DNA of 64,000 bases from Bartonella birtlesii IBS 325. Its GTDB lineage: Bacteria > Pseudomonadota > Alphaproteobacteria > Rhizobiales > Rhizobiaceae. The stretch is taken from the NCBI RefSeq assembly GCF_000273375.1, contig NZ_CM001557.1, forward strand, positions 81,069 to 145,068. Direction: 5' to 3'. The translations under genes and the position numbers were made by a program. The stretch's first letter is position 1. Each line of letters starts with the position of its first letter. Below are positions 1-9,940 of this stretch, in pieces. The notes beneath the pieces were generated by a model. That model had not been told where the DNA came from and ran no database searches. It saw only the letters and a list, made by a program, of their open reading frames with translations.

Positions 1-67
1 ACATAAACTTCAAAAAGCAGGTGTCTACTGGATAAATGTTTCTGGTGGAATGCGTTATCGCTTTTAA
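1..67 (+). CDS. Autotransporter, 3' end only (partial)
   Basis: Codons 2-67 read to a TAA and encode the last 21 residues of an outer-membrane beta-barrel, ending in GGMRYRF. The two complete autotransporters that follow end almost identically (GGMRYRF and GGIRYHF), each with the terminal aromatic residue expected for BAM-assembled barrels. This is therefore the tail of a third member of the same tandem family, and its passenger lies outside the window. Certainty is high for the family and nil for the passenger. Confidence 0.8.
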   Translation, partial: HKLQKAGVYWINVSGGMRYRF

Positions 68-98
68 AAAGCTTTAATTTTTATTTTTAAAATATATA

Positions 99-123
99 CA
101 GCGCTGAAATATCAACAGCGCTG
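99..123 (+). terminator. Hairpin after the first autotransporter
   Basis: Two copies of the palindrome CAGCGCTG are separated by nine bases. They can pair as an 8-bp stem about 30 bases after the stop codon. There is no long T-run, so termination is an inference from position. Confidence 0.4.
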
Positions 124-209
124 CTTAGCTTATATAAATCACAAAAATATCCTCCATTAAAAAATGGATAAGTTTTTATCAAAAAAAGAAATATATCAGG
201 AACATTTCT

Positions 210-2114
210 ATGCATAAAAAACGTTTATTATTATGCACAACCGCTTGTACTTTGTTTTTTTCTTATTTTAATGCAACTTATATAAGCAACGCTTCTGGTT
301 TACCCCTTCAAACACACCGTGCACTTGAAGGTTTTCATCGTCATTCTCAAGAGAACTTTATCAATACCCCAACTGTGAAAACAAACAACCATAAAACGAT
401 GAGTGCCTTTGGTACAGTCGGAGAAAATCCACATTTCAATCAAGCGCTTCAAGATGCTTTAGAACGTGAAAAATCTAGAATTAACGGTTTTTTTTCAATT
501 ACTGGTCGTAGTGGGTCTAGTGCAAATCAAAACGAATTGGTGGAGAGGCTCGGCCATATGTATGCAAATGCCTTAGCTGATCAATACAATCGCGATGTTT
601 TAATGAGAATCCAAACAGCCGCCCAAACAACAACAATGAAAGACAAAGACCTTGAAATGCTAAAAACAATAGCTTCCGGTGGCATGATAGGAGAAGGTTC
701 GTATTTTTCTCAAAAACTTAGAGAGGGTTTAAATCATGTGCAAACAGATATCATTAAAAGCTCTTCCTCAGAAAATTCTCACTATAATAGCGTATACACC
801 CACGCTATGGCAAACCAATACAATCATGATATAAACCACATGCTGCTGGCTAATGCTGTGCTTGAAAAATATAACCAATATCAATTAAACGAAACGAATA
901 GAGCCTTACAAAGACAAAGCAATACCGCCACCAATGCTTTACAAAATGCATTTGCTCCTGCTATTGCAAAAGATAAAAACAATGCATCCGCAATAACAAA
1001 TCGTGAAGTTACTCTGCAACTTAAAAGCTATAAAGATTTGCTAGCAAAAATTGATGCTGCCAGCAAAACTGCAACTAAAACTGAGAGTGGAATACAGCTT
1101 GCAAATGATAAAGAAACCACAGCTTTATCTCAAGCCTTGATCAGTTCTAAAGCAAAAACGGAATCTCTTACGCCACAAATAACAAGCTACTTGACAATGC
1201 CCCATGCCCTATTAGCTACTGGAATTGCGGATATACATAATCAAAATATCTTGTTAGACAATATGCAAATAACGATGTTTGAGCCAAAGGATAATAAGGA
1301 AACGGGTTTTTTCTTTTCTACTTATGGTGAGAGAATGACCTTGTCTTCTAATCCTCCTTCACCACCACACAGTACTGGTGCAGATATTCGCTACGCTGCA
1401 TTGCAAGCAGGTCTCACTTTAATCGCTTTGAAAAATCAAAATACCAGCACAAATTTTGGTCTTTTGGGGACATATGGCAAATTAGCTTTCACCCCAAAAA
1501 ACACACAAAGCTCTCAGAAAAATACGCTAGATAAATGGTCTCTCACCGCATATGGCAACATTCAGCATGACAGTGGCGTCTATGCAAGTACATTGCTTTC
1601 TTACGGAATTTTCAAAGAAGATATCGCCACCGCTCTCACTCAAAATAGCAAAAAAGTAAGTGGTATAAAAACATTGGGAGCCTCTGCCACCATTGGTCAG
1701 AAAGTGCCAATTATTGTTAAGAGAATAATACTTGAACCACAAGCACAACTTTCTTATCAGCGTCTCATGCTTGGTATTCTTTCAAATGCAGAAAACTTTA
1801 AAGTGAATATGGGGCATCCTTATCAATGGCTGTTGCGTATTGGTGGACGTTTGACACAAAATAAAGGCCATGCTGTTTCCTTCTATGGTAAATTGAACAT
1901 TATAAACACTTTCGGTAAAAATAGTACCCTACAGATTGGTAAAAAGAGCTTTCAATTTTCTCCTCTGCAAACTTGCCTTGAAGGCGGTTTAGGTGTCAAT
2001 GCAAATTTATCGCCAAATATCAACCTTCATGGGGATATCAGTTATCAACACAAACTCAAAAAAGTTGGTATATCTGGAATACACCTCTCTGGTGGAATGC
2101 GCTATCGCTTTTAA
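210..2114 (+). CDS. Autotransporter with short alpha-helical passenger
   Basis: This 634-residue protein is a predicted type V secreted surface protein. Residues 1-28 look like a Sec signal peptide (MHKKR, then a hydrophobic core). Residues 30-330 are a low-complexity, mostly helical passenger rich in Asn, Gln and Lys, unlike the beta-helix passengers common in this class. Residues about 355-634 form the translocator barrel, with blocks shared with the next gene (GLLGTYGKLAFTPK, DKWSLTAY, RIGGRLTQ) and a C-terminal YRF. It lies third-to-second in a same-strand series with the partial gene before it and the gene at 2248. Bartonella carries families of such autotransporters (for example the Iba proteins). 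The barrel match is clear, but the passenger function is unknown. A weak AGGAAC stretch lies upstream of the ATG. Confidence 0.8.
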   Translation: MHKKRLLLCTTACTLFFSYFNATYISNASGLPLQTHRALEGFHRHSQENFINTPTVKTNNHKTMSAFGTVGENPHFNQALQDALEREKSRINGFFSITGRSGSSANQNELVERLGHMYANALADQYNRDVLMRIQTAAQTTTMKDKDLEMLKTIASGGMIGEGSYFSQKLREGLNHVQTDIIKSSSSENSHYNSVYTHAMANQYNHDINHMLLANAVLEKYNQYQLNETNRALQRQSNTATNALQNAFAPAIAKDKNNASAITNREVTLQLKSYKDLLAKIDAASKTATKTESGIQLANDKETTALSQALISSKAKTESLTPQITSYLTMPHALLATGIADIHNQNILLDNMQITMFEPKDNKETGFFFSTYGERMTLSSNPPSPPHSTGADIRYAALQAGLTLIALKNQNTSTNFGLLGTYGKLAFTPKNTQSSQKNTLDKWSLTAYGNIQHDSGVYASTLLSYGIFKEDIATALTQNSKKVSGIKTLGASATIGQKVPIIVKRIILEPQAQLSYQRLMLGILSNAENFKVNMGHPYQWLLRIGGRLTQNKGHAVSFYGKLNIINTFGKNSTLQIGKKSFQFSPLQTCLEGGLGVNANLSPNINLHGDISYQHKLKKVGISGIHLSGGMRYRF

Positions 2115-2186
2115 AAATCTTTACTTCATACCTTGAAACGTAAAACCTGTCCCATATGTTTTATTTTGTATTTTACAAAAAAACAT

Positions 2187-2210
2187 AATGGGGTGAAATT
2201 CCCATTTTTT
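2187..2210 (+). terminator. Rho-independent terminator between autotransporters
   Basis: An AATGGG/CCCATT stem runs into a T-run, about 75 bases after the stop of the first complete autotransporter. A purine-rich AAAGGAGGGGGA follows directly and may contribute to translation of the next gene. Confidence 0.5.
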
Positions 2211-2247
2211 CTGAAAGGAGGGGGAGAAAATATTTAGGAATATCTAT

Positions 2248-5151
2248 ATGAAAAAAAGCGTTTTACTATATACCATTTCTGGAGTTCTGTTTTGTTCTTC
2301 TTCTAATTTATCCTATGCACATAGTGAAAGACATACTTTACGAACACCAGCCGTAGATCTCCCATATTCACAACTGGCTTACGTAACAACCATAACTCCT
2401 TCTCCTACAGAAACAGTCGAAATTTCTTCTCAAAATTCTAAAGAAAAAGTGCCATCTTCAAGTCTAACGAGTGGAAATACAACTTTTCTCTCGAGACGTA
2501 CTCGAGAAAGTACACAAACATCAAATACCGAAACTGTTCAATCTTCACCGGCAAATCCTCAATCTACAGCAGGTGATGCAACGGTAGGAACAGGCGCTAA
2601 ATCTAGAAGACATTCACCTGCGTCCTCTAGCCCAAACACCACAAAAGAAACTCTAGCTACAAGACCAGCAACAGAAGTTCTAACAGCATCTACAAGATCT
2701 GAAATTGCAAAACCCGTAGAAGAGTCATCAATATCTGCACAAATTAGTGCATTACGCCCCATAGCTGGAGCGTTACCAGTTTTTGCAAAAGCTGAAACTA
2801 TAAAATCAGCAGGAGGAATACAGCCAATCCCTGTGCGGTCAGCATCTATACCGCCTGGAAAACTAGGACAAGGTGAAAATATCAAATCTGGAATCGCAGT
2901 AGAAGATGGTAAAACTGTTATTTTGCAAGATGTTAACATTCAAGACAGATCTTTTGCTGTGCATGCAGAAGGAAAAAATTCTCTTGTCAAAATCCAAGGA
3001 GGTACAGTTATTGGAAATTTTGTTGCACTCAGTACCTCAAATGAGGGAGTAATTGACGCCACAACAGTTGTTGTAACAACGGAAACAGCTGGTTTGGTAA
3101 ACATTAATGGTAAAATCAGCCTTAAGGATTCAACCATACATGTCACAGGTGCTTATGAAGCACATGGCATTTTGTTTCGGAATGATCCATATCATCGGAA
3201 TGATCCATATCATGTGCCTGAAAAACGCCATGTACACAGTGCTGAAAAAAGAGCGGATGCCATCCAAGAACGAGATCCTTCCAATAAAGTGGTCTTCGAA
3301 AATACCAAGCTTTTCGTTGAAAATAGCTCAGGCATTAGCATTTATGGGTTAGATAAAGATGCTGAAGTTAATCTTAAAGATTCAGAAATTCATGCTGATA
3401 TTTTATTAAAAAATATGAAAAAAGAGCAAATTAATCCACAGAACTTTACATTAACAACCAATCATTCCTATTTAGAAGGTCGAGCAAGAACATTAGGAGA
3501 AAATAAGACTATTTTTGATCTTACAAACAACACAAAATGGCTTTTAAAACCAAGCAAGAGTGCTCTAGATAGTGATGTGGATTCATCTGACTATACCCGA
3601 TTTACTGTTAGTGAAAATTCATATTCCAACCTTTCTGAACTAAGCCTCACAAACAGCGTTATTGTGTTTGACAAACCTGTAGAGGAACAATACCAAACTT
3701 TATTGGTAGGACCTAATCCGCATCAAGAGAATAAAGAACAAAATACAACAATTGCCTATAGTGCAAAAGGTTCTGCAGAAATTCATTTTAACTCTCGCTG
3801 GAGCAGTCATTCTCCATTAATGGAACAAAAAACCGATCGCCTTGTCATCAATGGTGATGTCTCTGGCAGTACCGTAGTTCACATCAATCTTCTAGAAAAG
3901 GAGAAAAGAATAGCCGATAGCAGTTCTGTTTGGGGTGAACATATGGCTTCACTCCCTTCAGAGACTCATGGAATTTCAGTCATTCAAGTTTCTGGAAAAG
4001 CAGATCAAAGTTCCTTTACATTAGCAGGAAAATATATAACGATGGGTGGGTTACCTTATAAATATACACTCAACGCCTACGCACCAGGAACATCCCATGA
4101 AAGCCAAAATCTCTTTGGTAAGAATAACCGTGATTTCTGGGATTTCCGCTTGCAAAATGCCTATCTTGATAAAGACAAGAAGATCAGGGCTCTTGTACCA
4201 CAAGTAGCGAATTATTTGGTCGCACCTGGTGTTTTATTTTCTGCTGGATTTACTGATGTAAAAAACCAAAACGCATTGTTAGACAATATATATACAACAA
4301 TGTTTGAAGCAGAAAATAAGAAGAAAAAAGCTCTCTTTTTATCCTCCTATGGTGAAAAAGTTACCTTATCTTCCAATCGTGATCCTCTACATTATGGTTA
4401 CGGTGCTGATGTAAATTATGGTGCGCTGCAAATAGGTGTCGTATTAGCAGCATTAGAAGCGAAAGATATCAATACACATTTTGGTCTTTTAGGAACCTAC
4501 GGGAAACTTGCCTTTACGCCAAAAGATATGGAAGATTCTGAAAAGACAATTCTTGATAAGTGGTCTCTTACAGCTTACAGTGATATAAGACATAGCAACG
4601 GTATGTACGTAAATGCGCTTCTTTCTTACGGAGCTTTAAAAGGAAATATTACTACAGCTCTTATTGGCAATGCTGCAAAATTAGATGGCACTGAAACATT
4701 CAATATATCTGCAACTATTGGCCAAAAATTAGCAACAGGTATGGAAGGACTCATATTTGAGCCACAAGCGCAGTTTATTTATCAAAATCTTATGTTTGAT
4801 ACACTTTCAGATGCAAATAATTTTGAAGTTGATATGGGCAATCCGCATCAATGGTTGGTACGCATTGGTGGACGTTTAACACAAACTCTTAAAACTATGG
4901 AAGAAGGTCATGCTGTTTCTTTCTATGGTAAACTAAATGTGACCAAAGCTTTTGCTGATGGTAAAACAATAAAAATTGTCGACAGTTTTTATCTTGATCC
5001 TACCGGTTCTTCTATTGAAGGTGGTGTTGGTGTTAATGCCTTCCTCTCTCAAAATATTGCTCTCCATGGTGATATTAGTTATCGGCAAAAACTGCAAAAA
5101 GCTGGTGTATCTGGAATCAATTTTTCTGGTGGAATACGCTATCATTTCTAA
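2248..5151 (+). CDS. Large autotransporter adhesin-like protein
   Basis: This 967-residue protein has a signal peptide ending near the AHS at residues 24-26. Residues 30-230 are Ser/Thr/Pro-rich and probably disordered. Residues about 230-640 carry repeated short beta-strand turns typical of a right-handed beta-helix passenger (for example VEDGKTVILQDVNI, LKDSTIHVTGAYEAHG). Residues about 685-967 form the barrel, closely similar to the previous gene's barrel and ending in IRYHF. A six-residue unit RNDPYH is repeated in tandem through an 18-bp duplication at 3178-3213. The predicted role is display or release of a surface passenger that contacts host cells or matrix. The family is secure from the barrel; the ligand is not known. 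Confidence 0.85.
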   Translation: MKKSVLLYTISGVLFCSSSNLSYAHSERHTLRTPAVDLPYSQLAYVTTITPSPTETVEISSQNSKEKVPSSSLTSGNTTFLSRRTRESTQTSNTETVQSSPANPQSTAGDATVGTGAKSRRHSPASSSPNTTKETLATRPATEVLTASTRSEIAKPVEESSISAQISALRPIAGALPVFAKAETIKSAGGIQPIPVRSASIPPGKLGQGENIKSGIAVEDGKTVILQDVNIQDRSFAVHAEGKNSLVKIQGGTVIGNFVALSTSNEGVIDATTVVVTTETAGLVNINGKISLKDSTIHVTGAYEAHGILFRNDPYHRNDPYHVPEKRHVHSAEKRADAIQERDPSNKVVFENTKLFVENSSGISIYGLDKDAEVNLKDSEIHADILLKNMKKEQINPQNFTLTTNHSYLEGRARTLGENKTIFDLTNNTKWLLKPSKSALDSDVDSSDYTRFTVSENSYSNLSELSLTNSVIVFDKPVEEQYQTLLVGPNPHQENKEQNTTIAYSAKGSAEIHFNSRWSSHSPLMEQKTDRLVINGDVSGSTVVHINLLEKEKRIADSSSVWGEHMASLPSETHGISVIQVSGKADQSSFTLAGKYITMGGLPYKYTLNAYAPGTSHESQNLFGKNNRDFWDFRLQNAYLDKDKKIRALVPQVANYLVAPGVLFSAGFTDVKNQNALLDNIYTTMFEAENKKKKALFLSSYGEKVTLSSNRDPLHYGYGADVNYGALQIGVVLAALEAKDINTHFGLLGTYGKLAFTPKDMEDSEKTILDKWSLTAYSDIRHSNGMYVNALLSYGALKGNITTALIGNAAKLDGTETFNISATIGQKLATGMEGLIFEPQAQFIYQNLMFDTLSDANNFEVDMGNPHQWLVRIGGRLTQTLKTMEEGHAVSFYGKLNVTKAFADGKTIKIVDSFYLDPTGSSIEGGVGVNAFLSQNIALHGDISYRQKLQKAGVSGINFSGGIRYHF

Positions 5152-5175
5152 AGCAAAGTCGGTATTAATTTTAAT

Positions 5176-5204
5176 AAAGGCAGCTAAAAGTGCTGCCTTT
5201 TATA
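5176..5204 (+). terminator. Terminator after the autotransporter series
   Basis: A perfect 9-bp stem AAAGGCAGC/GCTGCCTTT with a 7-base loop sits 25 bases after the stop, followed by a short T/A-rich stretch. Confidence 0.6.
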
Positions 5205-5460
5205 ATTTCTATTTTGTTTTGCATAAAATCTTACGAGAACATGCTAAAATGTCATTCAATAGGCAGGAAAACCTTTTCCAATCATTAAAAAAAATGACAT
5301 CTCTTCTTCACTAATACCATTCTCTCTAGTTAAAGAGCAGATCTTTGCTATACGCATCAAATTTATCTAATTACGACACACCTACGGGTATATGCCCGCT
5401 AAACAAATCCTAATCCTCTCACTTTTCTACCAAGAATCTCCTCTATGAACTGAATTTTGT

Positions 5461-5868
5461 TCACCGCTCCTCTGTTTCTTTCGTACGTGCAACAACTTGC
5501 ATCACTTGTGAAAGATCATTGACAGCATCCAAATGTGTTTGAAGCAACTCACTATTACGATGTAGTTTTCTCTGTAAACCCGCTAGTAAATTTTCAACCT
5601 CATTTTCAATATCTTCATTCATATAGCGTTTTACATCACTTATAGACTTATTAAGATCACGTAAGCCACGTATTTTACATAAATTTATTTCTTCATAATC
5701 TGGAACACCATTGCTCTCTAACATATTGCTTTCATAATCGACAACTTGTGCCAATCCTTTAACAGCAGCAACAAATTTTGTCATAGCCCAATCCCGATCG
5801 ATAAGATTATTATCAAGGACTTTTGCTTTTGCTGCAAAGCTATCATCACCATATTGCATGACCGACAT
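5461..5868 (-). CDS. Small helical protein, possibly FlgN-like
   Basis: This 135-residue soluble protein is predicted all-helical with no membrane segment or signal. Heptad-like stretches fill residues 30-125. The C-terminal part (LLAGLQRKLHRNSELLQTH, then LDAVNDLSQVM) resembles the helical tail of FlgN-type flagellar export chaperones of Rhizobiales, where the sequence N-x-x-L-L-x-x-H-L-x-A-V recurs. That resemblance is from memory of the family and is weak. Flagellar genes are not seen here, and this Bartonella lineage is generally non-flagellated, so it could be a relic or an unrelated protein. It stands alone, facing the autotransporters. The reading frame is intact and its composition is gene-like. 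Confidence 0.5.
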   Translation of the reverse strand: MSVMQYGDDSFAAKAKVLDNNLIDRDWAMTKFVAAVKGLAQVVDYESNMLESNGVPDYEEINLCKIRGLRDLNKSISDVKRYMNEDIENEVENLLAGLQRKLHRNSELLQTHLDAVNDLSQVMQVVARTKETEER

Positions 5869-6994
5869 TCTATTTCCCCTTCATATCACTCAATTTTGCT
5901 CTCAAATAGCAAATAAGGAAGATTAAACGACCTTCTCTTTAAATGCTGATACACCCAAATCGTACTCATACATTTAATTGCACTCCATTGTGCATAAATT
6001 CATTGTGCTAATATTGCTCCAACACAACATGATAATCTCAAAAAGCATAACAGCTATTAGACTTTTAACGCATTATGTGGAATATTTTCTTTGCTCCCCT
6101 TACTCTTAGCGTGATAAAAATTCACCAAAAGGCCGCAAATCATCATATCGCTCTGTATATGTCAGAAAGCTCCAAATTTACTCTGCCGCAAATCTTTTGC
6201 CTGTATTATCTATATCGACTTAGACAAAAAACGATAATGTGTTAACACGCTCATATGCCGATAAAATCCATAGCACATAAAAACTTAAACGCATTAAAAA
6301 TTTCAGCAAGTTAAAGGTTTTAGCATTTCACCCTCCATAGCCTTTGGCTTTTTATGCACCCGATGCTGTATACTTTTTAGCACACAAACAAATCCGGCTT
6401 ACACACATCCAGAAAAATTGACTCTCCCATGCTATTTTCTGCATACATAGCATTTTGCATAAAATCCAAAAAGAGCAATCTTTTGAACAGATCAGCCACA
6501 CGGCACTCTCAAAAAAGACACCTTAAATAGCTAACTCACTACAAATCTGCCTTTTTTAAAAATTATTAGCTTTTCTTTGCAATAAAAGACTATATAGGAT
6601 TTTTGCTTCCCTTTCAAGAGTTCTTAAAAACATACAGTCTTATTAAGCTTTCGAGAGTTTTAAATTGTCTCATTTTGAAGTTTACAGCATTTCTGTATGA
6701 CATCATCTTCTTCATATCACTGCATTAAATCCATGTCACTGCATTAAATCCATATCACTGCATTAAATATTGTGTAGGTTTGCTGCTAATGCCGCTTTGT
6801 TACATTTAAACCCCATACGTAAAAATCATCAAAACAAGAAGTTCCTAAACAGTAAAACTTCATCTTTTTCATACTTCACAGTATAAAAACACTATTCTCA
6901 TAAGAAAAAATTTAAGCTTGCCGCATATGTTAATCAGCATATATTATAACTGTAACATACTGTTATGAACAAAAAAGAACAGCAAGAGGTTTTT
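5869..6994. other. Gene-poor intergenic stretch
   Basis: About 1.1 kb with no convincing gene on either strand. It is AT-rich with dense stops and contains only the 19-bp tandem repeat described separately. Such strips in Bartonella are often decayed genes, but I could not identify a parent. Confidence 0.5.
6713..6769. repeat. 19-bp tandem repeat, three copies
   Basis: The unit is CATATCACTGCATTAAATC. The second copy has G for A at position 4, and the third diverges at its last bases. The copies start at 6713, 6732 and 6751. It lies in noncoding sequence, and the period is not a multiple of three. Confidence 0.85.
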
Positions 6995-7090
6995 ATGGTT
7001 GATATGATAAAATCTGCTATGCTTTATTTAACCCTGATTGTTACCATCAATGCTCTCGTCGCGCTAGCTCTGTTAAGAAAAACACAATAG
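6995..7090 (+). CDS. Possible 31-residue membrane peptide
   Basis: A short frame encodes MVDMIKSAMLYLTLIVTINA followed by LVALALLRKTQ, a single hydrophobic helix with a positive tail. The start at 6995 is preceded by AAGAGG at suitable spacing. An in-frame ATG at 6965 would extend it to 41 residues. No relative is recognised. The clean single-helix design and ribosome-binding site are the only support. Confidence 0.3.
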   Translation: MVDMIKSAMLYLTLIVTINALVALALLRKTQ

Positions 7091-7796
7091 CTGTACCTTC
7101 CCAAGTTTTTGTATAATCTGAACAAATAAGTACTACGAATTTTTGTAACATTTGAAGATATGAATGTTAAGACAACCAAATCTCCCAGGCATTAATTTCA
7201 GTTGCTGTCTTTAATTATTCTTGTGTTAATCTTTATTTTTTATGTGCATTTTTAACAACCCAAGAGAATATTTATTCTTTTCTCAATTCGCTTTTAAAAG
7301 GAGCACTTCCACCCCCCAAAAACAAAAGCTCTTACCCTTCTCACCAATCTGTAACAAAATTACTTTTGCTGGAAAGCATTCACTTAACAACCAAACATAT
7401 GCCATCTTTCCAAATGCACCAGACAAACTCTCTATTTTGTTCAACTTTATGCTTTTGTCCATTGATTGGAAGAAAATTGAAATCAGAGAGATAACATTGT
7501 TTTTTGCTCTGTATGATAGACACTATCACCGTAATGCAACTTGCACTGATATTTTAGATACAAATCTAATTCTTTTATAACTGCTAAAAACTTAGCATCC
7601 AGAAAAATAAGAAACTCTGCATAAAGCAGAGTTTCTTATTTAAAGCCTTTCTCTTTTTACTTTTCAAGTTAAGATGATCTTTCACTTAAAGCAGAAAAAA
7701 CAAGACACTTATTTTTGTCTAAAACTTCACTTTTATACTATTATTTTTCAGATTCAGGAGATTTTAAGTAAAGTTTTTCAACTTCACATTAAAAAT
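7091..7796. other. Intergenic stretch with one strong hairpin
   Basis: Apart from the hairpin at 7606-7640 I see no supported gene. The longest frame on the + strand (7242-7580) has no family resemblance and no ribosome-binding site. Confidence 0.4.
7606..7640. terminator. Perfect 15-bp hairpin, bidirectional terminator-like
   Basis: AATAAGAAACTCTGC pairs perfectly with its reverse complement across a 5-base loop. The stem ends in A/T-rich arms, so it could stop transcription from either side. It lies about 155 bases past the stop of the minus-strand EexN-like gene at 7797. Confidence 0.65.
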
Positions 7797-8006
7797 TCAC
7801 ATACCATATCCAAGAGTTGCTTTCAAAACATTTTTACAATTCTCAGATGCCTGAAAAGACGGGCCTGCAGACGCGCATTTCTTATACCATTTATCGAGTA
7901 ACTCTCCATCTTTCTTAAAATCTTCTACGCTATAGACCTTTTCTTCACAACCAACTACCGCAAGCCCAGTACAAAATAGCAATGCTGTGATGATAACTTT
8001 GTTCAT
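7797..8006 (-). CDS. EexN-family lipoprotein (short)
   Basis: A 69-residue lipoprotein. The signal peptide MNKVIITALLFCTGLAVVGC ends in a lipobox (V-V-G-C) with Cys20 as the lipidation site. It continues with the family block YSVEDFKKDGELLDKW, then K-K-C. EexN-type proteins are small lipoproteins linked to entry exclusion by conjugative T4SS. Similar genes recur in this window (8191, 19826, 20092, 20748, 21370, 33463). This copy is truncated at the C terminus relative to the roughly 90-residue siblings and lies 8 kb from the T4SS operon. An AAGGGGAAT ribosome-binding site precedes the ATG. Confidence 0.65.
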   Translation of the reverse strand: MNKVIITALLFCTGLAVVGCEEKVYSVEDFKKDGELLDKWYKKCASAGPSFQASENCKNVLKATLGYGM

Positions 8007-8190
8007 AAATAAATTCCCCTTCTTTTAGATTTACAAAATTTTAGCACAAATCCCATTAAAATTGTACATTTAGTTCATTGTGCATGTTCAAAAATTCTAT
8101 CCCTCCTCTGTACGTAACTTTTTATAACCCTAAACAAAATATAAAAAAATCGTGCCCTCATATATTGTTTATAATTTACTTGTTGTCTTG

Positions 8191-8466
8191 TTATTTTCCA
8201 GTTTCATTTTTCTCTTTGTGATCGTCAAGAAGTTCCTTTGCAAGATTTTTATAATATTCTCGAAAAAGCTCCATACCAGCTTGTACGACATTCTGACAAT
8301 TTTTGGATTTCACGAGTGAAGATAGCCCCATCTCCGTACATTTCTTTTGCCATTCTTTCATTAATTCCTTATCTTTCTTAAAATCCTCCACGCTGTAGTC
8401 CCTTTTGCAACCAACAGCAACAAATCCAGTACAAAGCAGCAGTGCTGTAATAATGACTTTGTTCAT
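8191..8466 (-). CDS. EexN-family lipoprotein
   Basis: A 91-residue lipoprotein. The signal peptide MNKVIITALLLCTGFVAVGC carries a lipobox at its end. The conserved block YSVEDFKKDKELMKEWQKKC follows, then an N-C-x-N-like second cysteine (KSKNCQNV) and a charged tail. The paired cysteines may form a disulfide in the periplasm. It is tandem with the shorter copy downstream on the same strand, each with its own ribosome-binding site. The family is associated with exclusion of incoming T4SS DNA transfer; a role for this detached copy is inference. Confidence 0.7.
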   Translation of the reverse strand: MNKVIITALLLCTGFVAVGCKRDYSVEDFKKDKELMKEWQKKCTEMGLSSLVKSKNCQNVVQAGMELFREYYKNLAKELLDDHKEKNETGK

Positions 8467-9709
8467 AATTTTACCCCTCTTTTGTTTTACACTTTAATGG
8501 CTATAGGGTTGTATTCCATCATTTTTTATTACACCTGCAATATATCTCTTTGAGAAATGCTCATAGCTGCAACACAAACATACTGAATTATAAGAGCAGC
8601 TTACATTTGCAACACTCCCAGCACAATTGTTCATCGTGATTGAAGTCCTCAAACCTCAGCAGCAATTGAGACATCTTTGCCTTGTTCAAAAAGCTTTTTA
8701 ACCACTTCCTTTTTTCAAAAAAATACTTGGTTACAAAAACAAAATATCACAAATACCCCATGAAACACTTGCAATATCTGTCATCATTGCTATTTTCTCG
8801 CAAACAAAAACAACATCTCTCATGCACGAATTTCATCCACCATATCTATATTGCCGGAAAAAAAGTTTTGATATAATTTCCTATATCCTTACAACAATAC
8901 TGTAAGCAATATTCCAAAACAACCTTACATGTCTCAGAAAAACAAAGAAATCGGGTTCCATTCCCTCAAAAAAACATCACAGTCCATCAAAGAATGTGGA
9001 GCCATAAAACAATATCAAGCAAATGAAAGGAGATTTCTTTTGTAGATTTTAAGCGGAAGGCAAATTTTACTAAGCAACCCTATTAGTGAATAAAAAACTT
9101 ATTTTCAGCCTCCCTCCGAACTTCAATAAAGTTTAATAATAAAACTATAGTTAAGAAAATAATCAACACCACTAGCTTTTCATAATAAAGTAAACAAGCG
9201 CTAACTTCAAATTAAAAAACGTTATCAACACAATTCTTAAAGAAAATCTATGCGTTTCTTCAACTACTCTGGCGCAAATAAGCTTACGGATGATCATACC
9301 TATAGACGAGGAATGGAGAAAAAACTATCCTTATATTCAATTATAGAATGTTAAATGCTGTAAAATACAGTAATTTTCTTAACCATAGTACGAGTAGATA
9401 TGCTAACATTTCTCCAGATAAACGCATATCAAATATGGTACTTTTATCTGTTTGACCATCACAACCGCCCTTCTTTCTCATTACTATAAGAAGATATCAC
9501 TTATAAAAAGTGCGCATTCTCTTTCATACCAGCTCGCATTTATTCTCTAGTGATTTATATTCAAATTGATTCAACCAAGCCTTGTTAAAAGAACGCAAAA
9601 CAACAGAGAAACCAGATAATGTATAATCATAAGACATCACCGCTCAGTATGTATCTATAATATCTACCTGTTAGAAAAAAACTCTAAACCAATGGAATTG
9701 TATTATTTT
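8467..9709. other. Gene-poor intergenic stretch
   Basis: About 1.2 kb without a supportable gene, AT-rich, with short frames only. It separates the EexN-like pair from the partition pair and may be degraded plasmid- or phage-derived DNA. No repeat or recombination site was recognised. Confidence 0.4.
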
Positions 9710-9940
9710 TTACACTTTTCCATATTTCTTTGAAAGCAATTCGCGCACCTCATCTGCTATTTTTGTCCCGCGACTTGCACAACTCACCTTAATCAAGCGA
9801 TGCAAATTTTCCGGCACATCGATTGTGAGGCGCTTCATACCGCCATCATTGCCTTTATGATTTCCCACCCATGCATCAGCTGTTAAAGGAATTGATTTAT
9901 TAGTTGGCTTTGTCCCGATCTTAATTTTTTTACTCATCAT
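9710..9940 (-). CDS. Ribbon-helix-helix partner of ParA
   Basis: A 76-residue basic protein. Residues 34-76 (MKRLTIDVPENLHRLIKVSC, then ASRGTKIADEVRELLSKKY) fit a ribbon-helix-helix DNA-binding domain, with a beta strand RLTIDVP followed by two helices. The N-terminal 33 residues are basic and flexible. Its start overlaps the parA stop by four bases (ATGA), so the two are co-translated. In plasmid partition cassettes of this layout the small protein binds a centromere and often represses the operon. It would be the ParB/ParG-like adaptor here. Confidence 0.75.
   Translation of the reverse strand: MMSKKIKIGTKPTNKSIPLTADAWVGNHKGNDGGMKRLTIDVPENLHRLIKVSCASRGTKIADEVRELLSKKYGKV

Noticed and set aside
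6713-6769. CRISPR array
   Set aside because: Three 19-bp units are directly adjacent without spacers and no cas gene is present, so it is a simple tandem repeat.
7242-7580. A 112-residue + strand frame
   Set aside because: No ribosome-binding site, no family resemblance and a low-complexity AT-driven composition.
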